A stretch of DNA of 64,000 nt, from the NCBI RefSeq assembly GCF_017114825.1, contig NZ_JADEVO010000003.1, forward strand, positions 1 to 64,000, written 5' to 3'. The stretch is from Pseudomonas gregormendelii. GTDB taxonomy: Bacteria; Pseudomonadota; Gammaproteobacteria; Pseudomonadales; Pseudomonadaceae. Position numbers and translations under genes: made by a program. Below are positions 18,526 through 27,362 of this stretch, one piece after another; position 1 is the stretch's first letter; every line of letters begins with the position of its first letter. The notes under the pieces were generated by a model. It did no database searches. It saw nothing but the letters and a program-made list of their open reading frames with translations, and was not told the DNA's origin.

Positions 18526-19218
18526 TTAGATCATTTCGATCTCTTGGGCACTCAGCGGGCGGTATTCCCCCGGGTTCAACGAGCTGTCGAGCACCAGCGG
18601 CCCCATGCGCTCGCGGTGCAGGCGCAGCACTTTGTTGTCGAAGTGGCCGAACATGCGCTTCACCTGGTGATACCGACCTTCGACGATGCTCAGGCGTGCC
18701 GACCTGGGGCCAAGCACCTCCAGGTTGGCGGGCAGGGTGGTCAGGTCTTCGAACGCGAAGTACAGGCCCTCGGTAAACTTGCGCGCATATTCGGGGCCGA
18801 TCAGTTGCTCGGTCTCGACGTAATAGACCTTGGGCAGTTTGGTCTGGGGCTGGGTCAGGCGCCGCGACCAGCTGCCGTCGTTGGTGATGAGCATCAGGCC
18901 GGTGGTGTTGAAGTCCAGGCGACCGGCGATGTGCAAGTCCTCCTTGTCCGGCTCGTGGATCAGGTCGAGGACGGTCGGGTGCTCCGGGTCGCGGGTAGCG
19001 CTGACGCAGCCAGGGGGTTTGTGCAGCATGTAGTGACGCACGGGCTTGCCAGGCTGTAACACCTCACCATCGACTTCGACCCGGCTGAATTCGCGGACTT
19101 CGGCGTGCGGGTCGCTGACGATACTGCCATCGATGCGCACGCGTTTTTCCACCAGCAACAGGCGCACCTGCTTGCGGTTGAAGCACGGCAGATTGCTGAG
19201 AAAACGGTCTACACGCAT
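18526..19218 (-). CDS. rsuA: 16S rRNA pseudouridine synthase (RsuA family)
   Basis: This 230-residue protein has an N-terminal S4 RNA-binding domain (residues 1-60) and a pseudouridine-synthase domain. The catalytic aspartate is Asp102 in AGRLDFNTTGL, the same number as in E. coli RsuA. It isomerises a uridine in 16S rRNA, U516 in E. coli. The start MRVDRFLS gives the family's usual N-terminus. The CWC-motif gene and the cyclase gene lie upstream on the same strand. Confidence 0.87.
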   Translation of the reverse strand: MRVDRFLSNLPCFNRKQVRLLLVEKRVRIDGSIVSDPHAEVREFSRVEVDGEVLQPGKPVRHYMLHKPPGCVSATRDPEHPTVLDLIHEPDKEDLHIAGRLDFNTTGLMLITNDGSWSRRLTQPQTKLPKVYYVETEQLIGPEYARKFTEGLYFAFEDLTTLPANLEVLGPRSARLSIVEGRYHQVKRMFGHFDNKVLRLHRERMGPLVLDSSLNPGEYRPLSAQEIEMI

Positions 19219-19250
19219 GACGGGGCGTCGGCAGGAAAAGGCCGCGTATC

Positions 19251-19469
19251 TTACGTGATCGGCCGGGCGCCTGCTTGCAGTTGCGCCTCGACGCCGGCGC
19301 AGCGGGGGCACAGGCAGGTGGCGTTGCGCAGTTCGGCGGGCAAGGCTTCAAGCACTGCCGGGTCGATGCTGACGCCGTAGCACCAGCAGGCCCGTGCGGC
19401 GGTGCGCGGGTCGGCCAGGGTGCAATCGTTGGGCGCACCGCAGGCCGGGCAGGTATCTGGTTTATTCAT
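19251..19469 (-). CDS. Cysteine-rich CWC family protein
   Basis: This is a 72-residue protein with a C-x2-C pair near the start (CPAC, Cys7 and Cys10), a central ACWCYG (the CWC signature) and a CLCPRC knot near residue 55. These cysteines probably bind one zinc. The function of the family is unknown. Its ATG lies 8 bp inside the end of the upstream cyclase gene, so translation of the two is probably coupled. Confidence 0.85.
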   Translation of the reverse strand: MNKPDTCPACGAPNDCTLADPRTAARACWCYGVSIDPAVLEALPAELRNATCLCPRCAGVEAQLQAGARPIT

Positions 19470-20961
19470 GAACGGTGTGTGGACTGCTTGAGTGGGATAG
19501 CACGCAGGTGCGGTTGCGGCCGGTTTGCTTGGCCCGATACATCGCATGATCCGCCCGGGACAGCAATGTGTGCAAGGTGTCGTCAGGTTGCAGGGTGGTG
19601 AGGCCGATGCTCACGGTCAGCTTCAGCGAATGACCGTTATAGGCATAGTCCTGCTGCTCGACGTGCCGGCGGATTTTCTCGGCGATCATCTGGCCAGTCT
19701 CGCCATCGGTGTCTTTGAGCAACACAATGAACTCTTCGCCGCCCCAGCGGCAGACGATGTCGGAATGGCGCAGGCAGCTTTCCAGGTCCCGGGCAAAGCC
19801 GATCAGTACCTGGTCGCCGGCGAGGTGGCCATAGGTGTCGTTCAACGCCTTGAAATGGTCCAGGTCGAGCAGCAACGCGGTCAGCGGTTTCGGCTCGCGC
19901 TGCGCTTCATGCATGGCTTGCGCGGCCAGCAGATCGAAGCCGCGTCGGTTGGGCAGGTCGGTCAGGCTGTCGAGGGTGGCCTGGGCGTGGATGCGGCGCT
20001 GGTAGCGCTTGATCACACGGTTCAGCAGGGCCAGCACGATCAGGGTGACGAGCAGGCAGATCAGCAAATTGAGGTACAGCGAATGACGAATTTCGCTCAG
20101 TGCGCCGTCTTCGCGCTTTTCGACGAACAGGTACCAGTTGAGCTCCGGAATAAACCGCACGTTGAGGAAATGGCCCTCGCCCTGGACCGAGTACTCGTAG
20201 CTGCCGCTGTTGGGTTTGGGCAGTTGGCTGACGAGGCTCTTCATGCTGTCGAGTTCGCTCAGGGTCTGCCCGATGTGCGCGCCTTGAGGCCCGCCTTCTG
20301 CGCCGGTCAGCACCAGGCGGCCGAAGGTGTCGACGAAGTACACGCTGCGTTGATAGCGCTGCTGGTAGCGGTCGATCAGCTTGATCACCGCATCGACGGT
20401 CAGGCCGACGCCTGCTGCGCCGATGAATCGGTTGTTGTAGTCATAGACCTTGTAGTTGATGAAGAAGGTCAGGTTGTCCTTGTTGGCCAGGTCCGGATCG
20501 ACGTTGATCTCGTAGGGCTCGGCCATGTCGCGCACGCGAAAGTACCAGGCATCGCGGGGCTCGGTGACCTTGATCTGCTTGAGCACGCCTTTGGCGTGGT
20601 AGTAGGTGAGGCTGGCGTTGGAGACGAAAAACGCGGTGTAGGCACCGTAGTGCGTCATCACTTCATTGAGGTAGCGGGTCATCTGCTCGGGGTTCTGCTC
20701 GCCGTCCACCACCCAGTCTCGCATGAAGGTGTCGCGGGACATCATCGAGGAAATCAGGATCGGCCGGACCAGGTCTTTCTGGATTTCCGAATAGACGGTG
20801 TCCGATGTCAGCGGCAGCTCGGTGTTGACGATGCTGTCGCGGATCGACGCGCGCGAGGCGTAATAGCTGAGCAAGGACGTGGCCAGGAAGCCGGCGCCGA
20901 GCAAGGCAATCAGGGTGAAAACCAATGAACGTTGCGAATACAGCGGCGAGCGAAGCGGCAT
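19462..20961 (-). CDS. Membrane diguanylate cyclase (extracytoplasmic sensor plus GGDEF)
   Basis: The protein has 499 residues from the chosen start. Two membrane segments, at about 14-34 and 290-310, flank a periplasmic dCache-like sensor (TDTVYSEIQKDL, FINYKVYDYNNRFIGAAGVGL). A GGDEF domain follows with an intact GGEEF motif and the LDHFKALNDTYGHLAGD GTP-binding segment. It should make cyclic di-GMP in response to an external ligand. The start MPLRSP is preferred over one 10 codons upstream because CGGAAT lies at a suitable distance. It overlaps the CWC gene by 8 bp. Confidence 0.9.
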   Translation of the reverse strand: MPLRSPLYSQRSLVFTLIALLGAGFLATSLLSYYASRASIRDSIVNTELPLTSDTVYSEIQKDLVRPILISSMMSRDTFMRDWVVDGEQNPEQMTRYLNEVMTHYGAYTAFFVSNASLTYYHAKGVLKQIKVTEPRDAWYFRVRDMAEPYEINVDPDLANKDNLTFFINYKVYDYNNRFIGAAGVGLTVDAVIKLIDRYQQRYQRSVYFVDTFGRLVLTGAEGGPQGAHIGQTLSELDSMKSLVSQLPKPNSGSYEYSVQGEGHFLNVRFIPELNWYLFVEKREDGALSEIRHSLYLNLLICLLVTLIVLALLNRVIKRYQRRIHAQATLDSLTDLPNRRGFDLLAAQAMHEAQREPKPLTALLLDLDHFKALNDTYGHLAGDQVLIGFARDLESCLRHSDIVCRWGGEEFIVLLKDTDGETGQMIAEKIRRHVEQQDYAYNGHSLKLTVSIGLTTLQPDDTLHTLLSRADHAMYRAKQTGRNRTCVLSHSSSPHTVHE

Positions 20962-21077
20962 GGCAATTCCGTTGGCAATGATCCGGTGCAAAACATTCTA
21001 AAGGCACTGCGGGGAAATAACTTTGGGATTTGCAGGGTGAATTGGTAAGGATCAGGACGGGTGGTGGCAGGGAGGGT

Positions 21078-21127
21078 GTCATCGCGGGCAAGCCTTGCTC
21101 CTGCAAGAGCGGGCTTGCTCGCGAAGC
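21078..21127. repeat. REP pair
   Basis: ATCGCGGGCAAGCCTTGCTC and GAGCGGGCTTGCTCGCGA are inverted arms of the GCTTGCTCGCGAT family, nearly identical to the pair beside tRNA-Gly. Confidence 0.75.
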
Positions 21128-21133
21128 GTGAGG

Positions 21134-21450
21134 TCACTGCCGATCTGTCAGATACGCACGCCATCCGCCACAATGGCTGATGTCGAATGCGCCTTCCAGG
21201 CCATAACTTTCACAGATAAATCCGCTCTCCCAACGGCCATCTGCCAACTGCACTTTACCCAGGCCCAAAGGCGCCGGGATGCCGGTGAGGAACGAGCCCA
21301 GTTCGCTGCTCGGCAACTCCCAGACCTCCACCGCAATGGCTGAGCGCCGCCCACCACCAGCCTGGCGCGATCATTGCGGGCGACCGGGGTTGGTGCAGGT
21401 GCATCGTCGAAATGCTGGAAGGCCTGGGCCATAGATGACGAACCTTTCAT
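21134..21450 (-). pseudogene. Allophanate hydrolase C-terminal-like fragment, frameshifted
   Basis: The 3' part, read from a GTG at 21331, encodes VEVWELPSSELGSFLTGIPA and onward through LADGRWESGFICE and GGWRAYL. These are conserved features of the allophanate hydrolase C-terminal domain (also found as small stand-alone proteins). The frame closes at a stop (21371-21373) just upstream, while the preceding part continues in another frame (MAQAFQHFDDAPAPTPVARN). The two frames together look like one short gene broken by a frameshift near 21345. It may also be only a gene remnant. Confidence 0.55.
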
Positions 21451-21586
21451 CGGCGAGATGTTTCAACGTATTGCAAGGCCGCACCAGATTCCGGAATCGA
21501 TGTCTGATCTATCGACAGTCACCGAATAATTGACTGTCGCCTGCCAGCGTCGCTGGTGTGGCTCACTCGCGGTCCAGGAGGCCGCC

Positions 21587-22030
21587 ATGCTCTCTCGAAT
21601 AAAACTGCGAATTCTTCTGATTGCTGCGTTGGGATTGTCAGTGGGCGCCTGCGTGCCCTATTCCGATGGAGGAGGCAGCTACTACAGTTCCGAGGTCTAC
21701 ACCTCGCCCGCGCCTGCCTACTATTCCGGCGGCACTTACTACTCGGGAGGCGGCGGTTATTACACCCAGCCGCGCCGCTACTACGCACCGCCTGCGCGGT
21801 ATTACCAGCCGACTCCGCGGCATTATTACCAGCCACGGGTCTACCAGCCGGCACCGCGTTATTACCACTCGTCACCACGGGCCGATTATCGGGCTCAACA
21901 GCGGCACGGCTGGGATGGACCTAATCGTGGCGGCGGCAACAATGACTATCGCGGCGGCGGACGCCACGGTGGGCGTGGCGACCATAATGGTCGCGGTGAT
22001 CACGATGGCCGCGGTGGCCGCAACCGCTGA
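21587..22030 (+). CDS. Tyr/Gly/Pro-rich lipoprotein
   Basis: This 147-residue protein has a lipoprotein signal ending in LSVGAC, lipidated at Cys22. The mature part is low complexity: tyrosine-rich repeats (RYYAPPARYYQPTPRHYYQP) followed by a Gly/Arg/Asp-rich tail (GRGDHDGRGGR). No enzymatic domain is visible, and similar Pseudomonas proteins are annotated only as hypothetical. The composition suggests an extended surface or periplasmic polymer-like chain. The start follows GTCCAGGAGG. Confidence 0.75.
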   Translation: MLSRIKLRILLIAALGLSVGACVPYSDGGGSYYSSEVYTSPAPAYYSGGTYYSGGGGYYTQPRRYYAPPARYYQPTPRHYYQPRVYQPAPRYYHSSPRADYRAQQRHGWDGPNRGGGNNDYRGGGRHGGRGDHNGRGDHDGRGGRNR

Positions 22031-22083
22031 AGCCCCGATGGGGCGGATTGCCGGCAACGGATTGCCGGCAATCTACGATGTAT

Positions 22084-22218
22084 CTGATACACCGCCAGCT
22101 GTATTACATGCGACTGATACACCGCCATCTGTATTGCTATGCGTCTGATACACCGCCCCCCGTGTCACATGCGTCTGATATACCGCCATCTGAATGGCTG
22201 CGCATCGGATACACCACA
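22084..22218. repeat. Tandem 30/31-bp repeats (about 4.5 copies)
   Basis: Units begin at 22084, 22114, 22145, 22175 and 22206 with CTGATACACCGCC or a one- to two-base variant, followed by a variable middle and ATGCG. The period alternates 30 and 31 bp. The repeats are direct, lack unique spacers and run straight into a REP pair. Confidence 0.88.
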
Positions 22219-22313
22219 CCCGTAGGAGCTGCCGAAGGCTGCGATCTTTTGATCTTCTGCGTCAAAATGGGCGCCGAAGGCAAAAGATCGCAGCCTTCGG
22301 CAGCTCCTACGGG
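22219..22313. repeat. REP pair, perfect 33-bp arms
   Basis: Bases 22219-22251 (starting CCCGTAGGAGCTGCCGAAGG) are the exact reverse complement of 22281-22313. A 29-bp loop separates them. This is the GGCTGCGATC REP family. Confidence 0.92.
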
Positions 22314-22371
22314 TTAAACGGGCATACCAGCGTTGCTGGCACCGCCAGAAAATCGGCTCCTGCAATTGTTT

Positions 22372-23484
22372 TCAGTATTCCGAGAGATCCGCCAGCGGAT
22401 GGCGCCCTTCCCAAACCTTCTGGAAATGCGCATCGACTACCGCCTCCGGCACATTATTGATATCAGGCCAGTGCCAATGCGGCTTCTGGTCCTTGTCGAT
22501 CAATCGCGCCCGCACCCCCTCACTGAATTCCGGATGACGGCAGCAGTTCAGGCTCAGGGTGTATTCCATCTGGAATACCTGCGCCAGCGACATGTGCCGC
22601 GCGCGGGCAATCTGTTCCCACACCAGGTGCGCAGTCAGCGGCGAGCCTTCGCTCATGGTCTTGGCAGCCCGGCTGAGCAGCGGGTCGCTGTGGTCGCTCT
22701 GCTGGCTGATGGCTTTCCAGGCACAGCGCACGTCACTGACATCCAGCAGCTCATCGATCTGCTGACGGCGCGGTAACCATTGCGCCTCGGGCATCTGCGC
22801 CAGGGCTTGCTGTTGCAAGGCCTTGAGCAGGCTGTTGAGCTGCATGGCGGTCTGTTCCTGCCAGTTGATCTGCAACAGCCCTTCCAGTAACGCTTCCTGT
22901 TGCTCATCGAGCAGGAAGCGGTCAGCGAGGTCGAGGTCGATCGCATCGCGAGCATTCATGTGCGCGCCTGTCAGCCCTAGAAACAGGCCGAGCTTGCCCG
23001 GCAGGCGCGACAGGAACCAGCTGGCGCCAACGTCCGGATACAGGCCGATGCTGATTTCCGGCATTGCCAGGCGGCTGCTCGGCGTAACAATGCGCAGGCT
23101 TGCGCCTTGCAACAGGCCCATGCCACCACCGAGTACGTAACCATGGCCCCAGCAGATCAGTGGCTTGGGATAAGTATGCAGGTTGAAATCGAGGCGATAT
23201 TCCGCCGCGAAAAAATGCGCGGCCAGGGGCGGTACTTCGCCCGGTTGCGCGCGGCAGGCTTCCACCAGGCTGCGCACCTCGCCACCGGCACAGAACGCCT
23301 TCGCACCGTTTCCGCGCAACAGGACGCAGACGATTTGCGGCTCCTTGGCCCAGGCGTCCAGTTGCTGACTCAATGCGTTGATCATCGGCAGGGACAGGGC
23401 ATTCAGGGATTTTTCGGCATCCAGGGTGGCCACGCCGATGCGTGCGCCGTCGGTACCGGTGAGTTCTTCGAAGTGCAGATTCAT
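22372..23484 (-). CDS. Enoyl-CoA hydratase/isomerase family, 3-hydroxyisobutyryl-CoA hydrolase type
   Basis: This 370-residue protein has the crotonase fold. The oxyanion-hole segment AFCAGGEVRSL is near residue 63 and HGYVLGGGMGL near 113. The catalytic-region phrase AMPEISIGLYPDVGASWFLSRLPG is typical of the ECH_2/HIBCH group. The extra C-terminal helices, bringing the length to 370, separate HIBCH-type proteins from the roughly 260-residue hydratases. HIBCH acts in valine breakdown, hydrolysing 3-hydroxyisobutyryl-CoA. No valine-pathway neighbours are present, so the physiological substrate is inferred. Confidence 0.85.
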   Translation of the reverse strand: MNLHFEELTGTDGARIGVATLDAEKSLNALSLPMINALSQQLDAWAKEPQIVCVLLRGNGAKAFCAGGEVRSLVEACRAQPGEVPPLAAHFFAAEYRLDFNLHTYPKPLICWGHGYVLGGGMGLLQGASLRIVTPSSRLAMPEISIGLYPDVGASWFLSRLPGKLGLFLGLTGAHMNARDAIDLDLADRFLLDEQQEALLEGLLQINWQEQTAMQLNSLLKALQQQALAQMPEAQWLPRRQQIDELLDVSDVRCAWKAISQQSDHSDPLLSRAAKTMSEGSPLTAHLVWEQIARARHMSLAQVFQMEYTLSLNCCRHPEFSEGVRARLIDKDQKPHWHWPDINNVPEAVVDAHFQKVWEGRHPLADLSEY

Positions 23485-23616
23485 CGTGACCTCGATCAGG
23501 AATTTGAGCGTTCAGTATGATCGCTGTGCAGGAAAGTGCCGGATCTGCGTCAGATCAATTGACAAGTGTGAGCGGCCTTCTTAGGGTTCCCCCCATTGTT
23601 TTTGCCGGGTGTAACC

Positions 23617-24309
23617 ATGACTGCTGACGACCGTATCAAACTCGAACCGAGCTGGAAGGAGGCACTGCGTGCTGAGTTCGACCAGCCTTACATGGCAGAG
23701 TTGCGCAATTTCCTGCAGCAGGAGCGGGCGGCGGGCAAGGAGATCTATCCGCCTGGCCCGATGATTTTCAATGCGCTCAATTCGACGCCCCTGGATAAAG
23801 TCAAAGTCGTGATTCTCGGGCAGGATCCGTACCACGGCCCAGGTCAGGCCCACGGCCTGTGCTTCTCGGTGCAACCGGGCGTGCCGGCGCCACCATCGCT
23901 GGTCAACATCTACAAAGAGCTCAAGCGCGACCTGAACATTGATATCCCCAACCACGGCTATTTGCAGAGCTGGGCCGATCAAGGCGTGCTGATGCTCAAC
24001 ACCACCATGACGGTTGAGCGCGCCAATGCCAATGCGCACAAGGACAAGGGCTGGCAGTTTTTCACCGACCGGATCATTGAACTGGTCAGCCTCCATCAGC
24101 CGCATCTGGTGTTCATGCTCTGGGGCGCCCATGCCCAGAGCAAGCAGAAGCTGATCGATGCGACCAAGCACCTGGTGCTGACATCGGTGCATCCGTCGCC
24201 TTTGTCGGCCTATCGCGGGTTTCTCGGTTGCGGGCACTTCAGCCGTACCAACAAGTTTCTGGAACAGAACGGCGAAGCGCCCATCGAGTGGCGGTTGCCG
24301 CCGGTCTAA
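23617..24309 (+). CDS. ung: Uracil-DNA glycosylase
   Basis: This is a 230-residue family-1 UDG. The catalytic water-activating motif GQDPYHG has Asp70. [10 protein letters not shown] forms the uracil-binding pocket and [11 protein letters not shown] is the minor-groove intercalation loop with the catalytic His. It removes uracil from DNA to begin base-excision repair. The ATG at 23617 gives the usual family N-terminus; a TTG start 21 bases upstream is less likely. Its 3' end overlaps the convergent abrB-like gene by 4 bp. Confidence 0.97.
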   Translation: MTADDRIKLEPSWKEALRAEFDQPYMAELRNFLQQERAAGKEIYPPGPMIFNALNSTPLDKVKVVILGQDPYHGPGQAHGLCFSVQPGVPAPPSLVNIYKELKRDLNIDIPNHGYLQSWADQGVLMLNTTMTVERANANAHKDKGWQFFTDRIIELVSLHQPHLVFMLWGAHAQSKQKLIDATKHLVLTSVHPSPLSAYRGFLGCGHFSRTNKFLEQNGEAPIEWRLPPV

Positions 24310-25339
24310 TCAGGATTGCGATTCCAGTACTTGAACAACGGCTCCGCCAGAAACAGCACAAACAACAACCGCATCACCTGCATCGCCGTCACCAGTGGCA
24401 CCGACAGCTGCAGGGTCTCGGCAGTCAGGCTCATCTCGGCAATCCCGCCGGGCATCATCCCCAGGGTCAGCGAACGCAAGTCCAGATGGGTCAAGGCACT
24501 GAGCCCCAGTGCCGCCAGTGTCGCGATCAGCATGGTCAGCACGGTGGCTATCAAGGTGCGGCCCATGAACGAGGGTGCCCGGCGGAAAAATTGCCGGTTG
24601 AAGTGGCAGCCCAGTCCGCTGCCGATCAGCCATTGGCCGATCTGACTGCCACCATCGGTAAACCGATGTGCAGGTCCCAGCCAATGCTCACTGCCGAAGT
24701 GACCAGCAACGGGCCGAAAAGCCAAGGGTTGGGTTGGCGCAGAAAATCCCAGACCCAGGCGGCCATGGCGCCTGCCGGAAAGAGCAGGGCCAGCCACCAC
24801 CAGCTGACAGCCGCCGGATGGAAAACCGGTGCGCCGTCACCCAGCAGATACTTGAATGCCGCTGGTACGCACAGCACCACTACCAGCACTCGCAGACTCT
24901 GCCCTGCAGCGACACGGCTCAACACTGCGCCATTGCGCGCACCGAGGTTGACCATTTCGCCGGAGCCGCCGGGCATGCTGGAAAAGAACGCGGTGGCGCG
25001 ATCTTCGCCCGTCCGGCGCATCAGCCAGACGCCGACCACGGCGGACAGACTGGTGACCAGTGCGCCAAAAAATATCAGGCCGAAGTGGCTCAGCACCTGC
25101 TCCATCACCACCGGGGTGAAGTGCAGGCCGATACCAATGCCGATGATCCACTGGCCGCATTTACGCCCGCCAGGGATCTCTGCCAACTGCCACGGCGTCA
25201 GGCAGCGCACCAGGATGATCGCCAGCAGCGAGCCGACCATCCACGGCAGCGGCCAGCCCACCAGACTGGCGAGGTAACCGCCCAGCGCGCCAACCAGCGG
25301 CGTACCCCACCAGGCGTTGAGGGGTGCTCGATCAGGCAT
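24306..25339 (-). pseudogene. AbrB-family membrane protein gene with a frameshift
   Basis: Two overlapping reading frames together encode one AbrB/AidB-type membrane protein (Pfam AbrB, about 345 residues). The first frame, 25339 to about 24655, ends its homology at SIGWDLHIGLP, and the homology resumes in the next frame with DGGSQIGQWLIGSGLGCHF and runs to 24306. At 24653-24657 the reverse strand reads TTACCGATGGT where the restored frame needs one more C (Leu-Pro-Asp-Gly). A one-base deletion in a C run is therefore inferred, or a sequencing error. The start overlaps the tctA stop by 8 bp, so it was the last gene of the tct operon. Confidence 0.8.
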
Positions 25340-26846
25340 CGGCGACTGCGCGACGAGCGACCGAACGTTTGCGCCAGATCCGCAGCAACGGCATAAACAG
25401 CATCAGCGCCGTGAGTATCCAGACGCCAAAGGTGATCGTGCTGGACCAGAGGATTTCCAGCGCTCCGTTGGAGATCGACAGGGCGCGACGCAGGTTCTGC
25501 TCCATCAAACCGCCGAGGATGAACCCCAGCAGTACCGGCGACAGCGGGAAGTCCAGCTTGCGCAGGATGTAGCCGAAGATGCCGATGCCGATCATCAGGA
25601 ACAGGTCGAAGGTGGTGGCGTGCACCGCGTAGACGCCGATCCCGGTAATGATGGCGATCACCGGCACCAGTGCCCAGTTCGGCACGGCAAGGATGCGGGT
25701 GAATATGCGGATCATCGGGATGTTGAGGATCACCAGCATGATGTTGGCGACGAACAGTGACGCGATCAGCCCCCAGACGATGTCTGGCTGTTGCTGGAAC
25801 AGCAGCGGGCCTGGGGTGATGTTGTACAGCGACAGGGCGCCGATCATCACGGCCGTGGTGCCTGAGCCGGGAACACCCAGGGTCAGCATCGGCACCAGCG
25901 CGCCGCAGGCCGAAGCACCGATGGCCGTTTCCGGTGCCGCCAGGCCGCGCATGTCGCCCTGGCCGAACGTACCCTTGGCCCCGGCAATGCGTTTTTCGGT
26001 CATGTAGGCCACGGCGCTGGCGAGGGTGGCCCCGGCACCTGGCAGCACGCCCATGATGAAGCCAAGCAGGCCGCACCGGATGTTCACCGCGAACACCGCC
26101 GACGCTTCCTTGAAGTTGAACATCATGCGCCCGGTGGCTTTTACCGCTTCCTGGCCGCGGTGGGTTTTTTCCAGCAGCAGCAGGATTTCGCTGATGGAGA
26201 ACAGGCCCAGCACCAGCACCACGAACTGAATGCCATCGGTCAGGTGGATGTTATCCCCGGTGAACCGGTACACACCGCTGTTGGCGTCGATGCCGACGGT
26301 CGACAGGAACAGGCCGATCAGTGCCGCAATAAACGTCTTCAACGGTCGGTCGCCAGCCATGCCGCCGAGGCAGACAATCGCGAATACCATCAGGACGAAG
26401 TATTCCGCCGGGCCGAAGGCAATCGCCCATTTCGCCAGCAGCGGCGCGAACAGCACCATGCCGCAGGTGGCGATGAACGCGCCGATGAAAGAACTCCAGG
26501 CTGACAGCGAAAGTGCCACGCCGGCCAGGCCCTTGCGCGCCATCGGGTAACCGTCGAGGGTGGTCATCACGGTGGAGGCCTCACCCGGGATGTTCAGCAG
26601 GATCGAGCTGATCCGGCCGCCGTATTCGCAACCCAGGTACACCGCCGCGAGCAGGATCAGCGCCGACTCCGGCGGCAGGCCGAGGGCGAACGCGATCGGG
26701 ATCAGCAAGGCCACGCCGTTAATCGGGCCCAGGCCCGGCAACAGGCCGACGACGGTGCCTATCAGGGTGCCACACAGTGCAGTCACCAGGTTGTACGGGC
26801 TCAGCGCGACGCCGAACCCCTGGCCCAAATAGCCAAAAGTATCCAT
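25332..26846 (-). CDS. tctA: Tripartite tricarboxylate transporter, large permease subunit TctA
   Basis: This 504-residue protein has about 11-12 membrane segments. It begins with the TctA signature LGTxVGLLPGLGPINGVALL (residues 29-50) and carries the second PGAGATLASAVAYM and third GVPGSGTTAVMIGALS glycine-rich loops, typical of this family's repeated halves. It forms the cation-coupled channel for citrate or other tricarboxylates delivered by TctC. Its start is 2 bp from the tctB stop, so the genes are co-translated. Confidence 0.95.
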   Translation of the reverse strand: MDTFGYLGQGFGVALSPYNLVTALCGTLIGTVVGLLPGLGPINGVALLIPIAFALGLPPESALILLAAVYLGCEYGGRISSILLNIPGEASTVMTTLDGYPMARKGLAGVALSLSAWSSFIGAFIATCGMVLFAPLLAKWAIAFGPAEYFVLMVFAIVCLGGMAGDRPLKTFIAALIGLFLSTVGIDANSGVYRFTGDNIHLTDGIQFVVLVLGLFSISEILLLLEKTHRGQEAVKATGRMMFNFKEASAVFAVNIRCGLLGFIMGVLPGAGATLASAVAYMTEKRIAGAKGTFGQGDMRGLAAPETAIGASACGALVPMLTLGVPGSGTTAVMIGALSLYNITPGPLLFQQQPDIVWGLIASLFVANIMLVILNIPMIRIFTRILAVPNWALVPVIAIITGIGVYAVHATTFDLFLMIGIGIFGYILRKLDFPLSPVLLGFILGGLMEQNLRRALSISNGALEILWSSTITFGVWILTALMLFMPLLRIWRKRSVARRAVADA

Positions 26847-26847
26847 A

Positions 26848-27306
26848 TCAGTTCTCCAGAACGTCGAGCAGGCCCAGGGGCAACGGCACGTCCATCAACT
26901 TGTCGAACAGCAGGTAGAGACCAACGCTCATCAGCGTCGTCACCACGATGCTCGGCCACCAGCGACCGCCGTACAGGCGAGCCATCGGGATACCGATCAG
27001 GATGCTGCTGAGGATAAAGCCCAGCGGTTCGAACAGGCCGGCGAAGATCAGCAGCAGCACGATGCAGATGCCGATCTTGTTCAGGGTTTCGCGGTCGAGT
27101 TTGGGGTCATCGTCGCTGTGCACGATCGGCGTCGGACGGAACAGCATGTACAGCAGGCCCAAGCCCATCAGCCCGAGCATCAGCAGGGGAAAGGCCCGTG
27201 GGCCGACCGGCTCGTAGGAAAAAGCGGCCTGATATGGCCATGCCATCAGTGCCAGGCCGACGCAGGCCAGCAACAGCACCGCAGCAAAAATGCGTTGTAA
27301 GAGCAT
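26848..27306 (-). CDS. tctB: Tripartite tricarboxylate transporter, small permease subunit TctB
   Basis: This 152-residue protein has four hydrophobic segments (about 4-24, 38-55, 82-103, 120-138), as in TctB. It forms the membrane part of the transporter with TctA. The start MLLQRIFA is preceded by AGGAGTTTCCC. The gene lies between tctC and tctA in one operon. Confidence 0.9.
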   Translation of the reverse strand: MLLQRIFAAVLLLACVGLALMAWPYQAAFSYEPVGPRAFPLLMLGLMGLGLLYMLFRPTPIVHSDDDPKLDRETLNKIGICIVLLLIFAGLFEPLGFILSSILIGIPMARLYGGRWWPSIVVTTLMSVGLYLLFDKLMDVPLPLGLLDVLEN

Positions 27307-27362
27307 GGGAAACTCCTGGGCTGCGACCCCGGGGCGGGGTCGCAACCGCTAGACAAGGACGA

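Noticed and set aside
19525..20928. 467-codon plus-strand frame opposite the membrane diguanylate cyclase
   Set aside because: Antisense of a gene with intact GGEEF and membrane segments; composition (His/Gln/Val-rich) is typical shadow coding.
22084..22218. CRISPR array
   Set aside because: Repeats are directly abutting variants without unique, equal-length spacers, and no cas gene is present.
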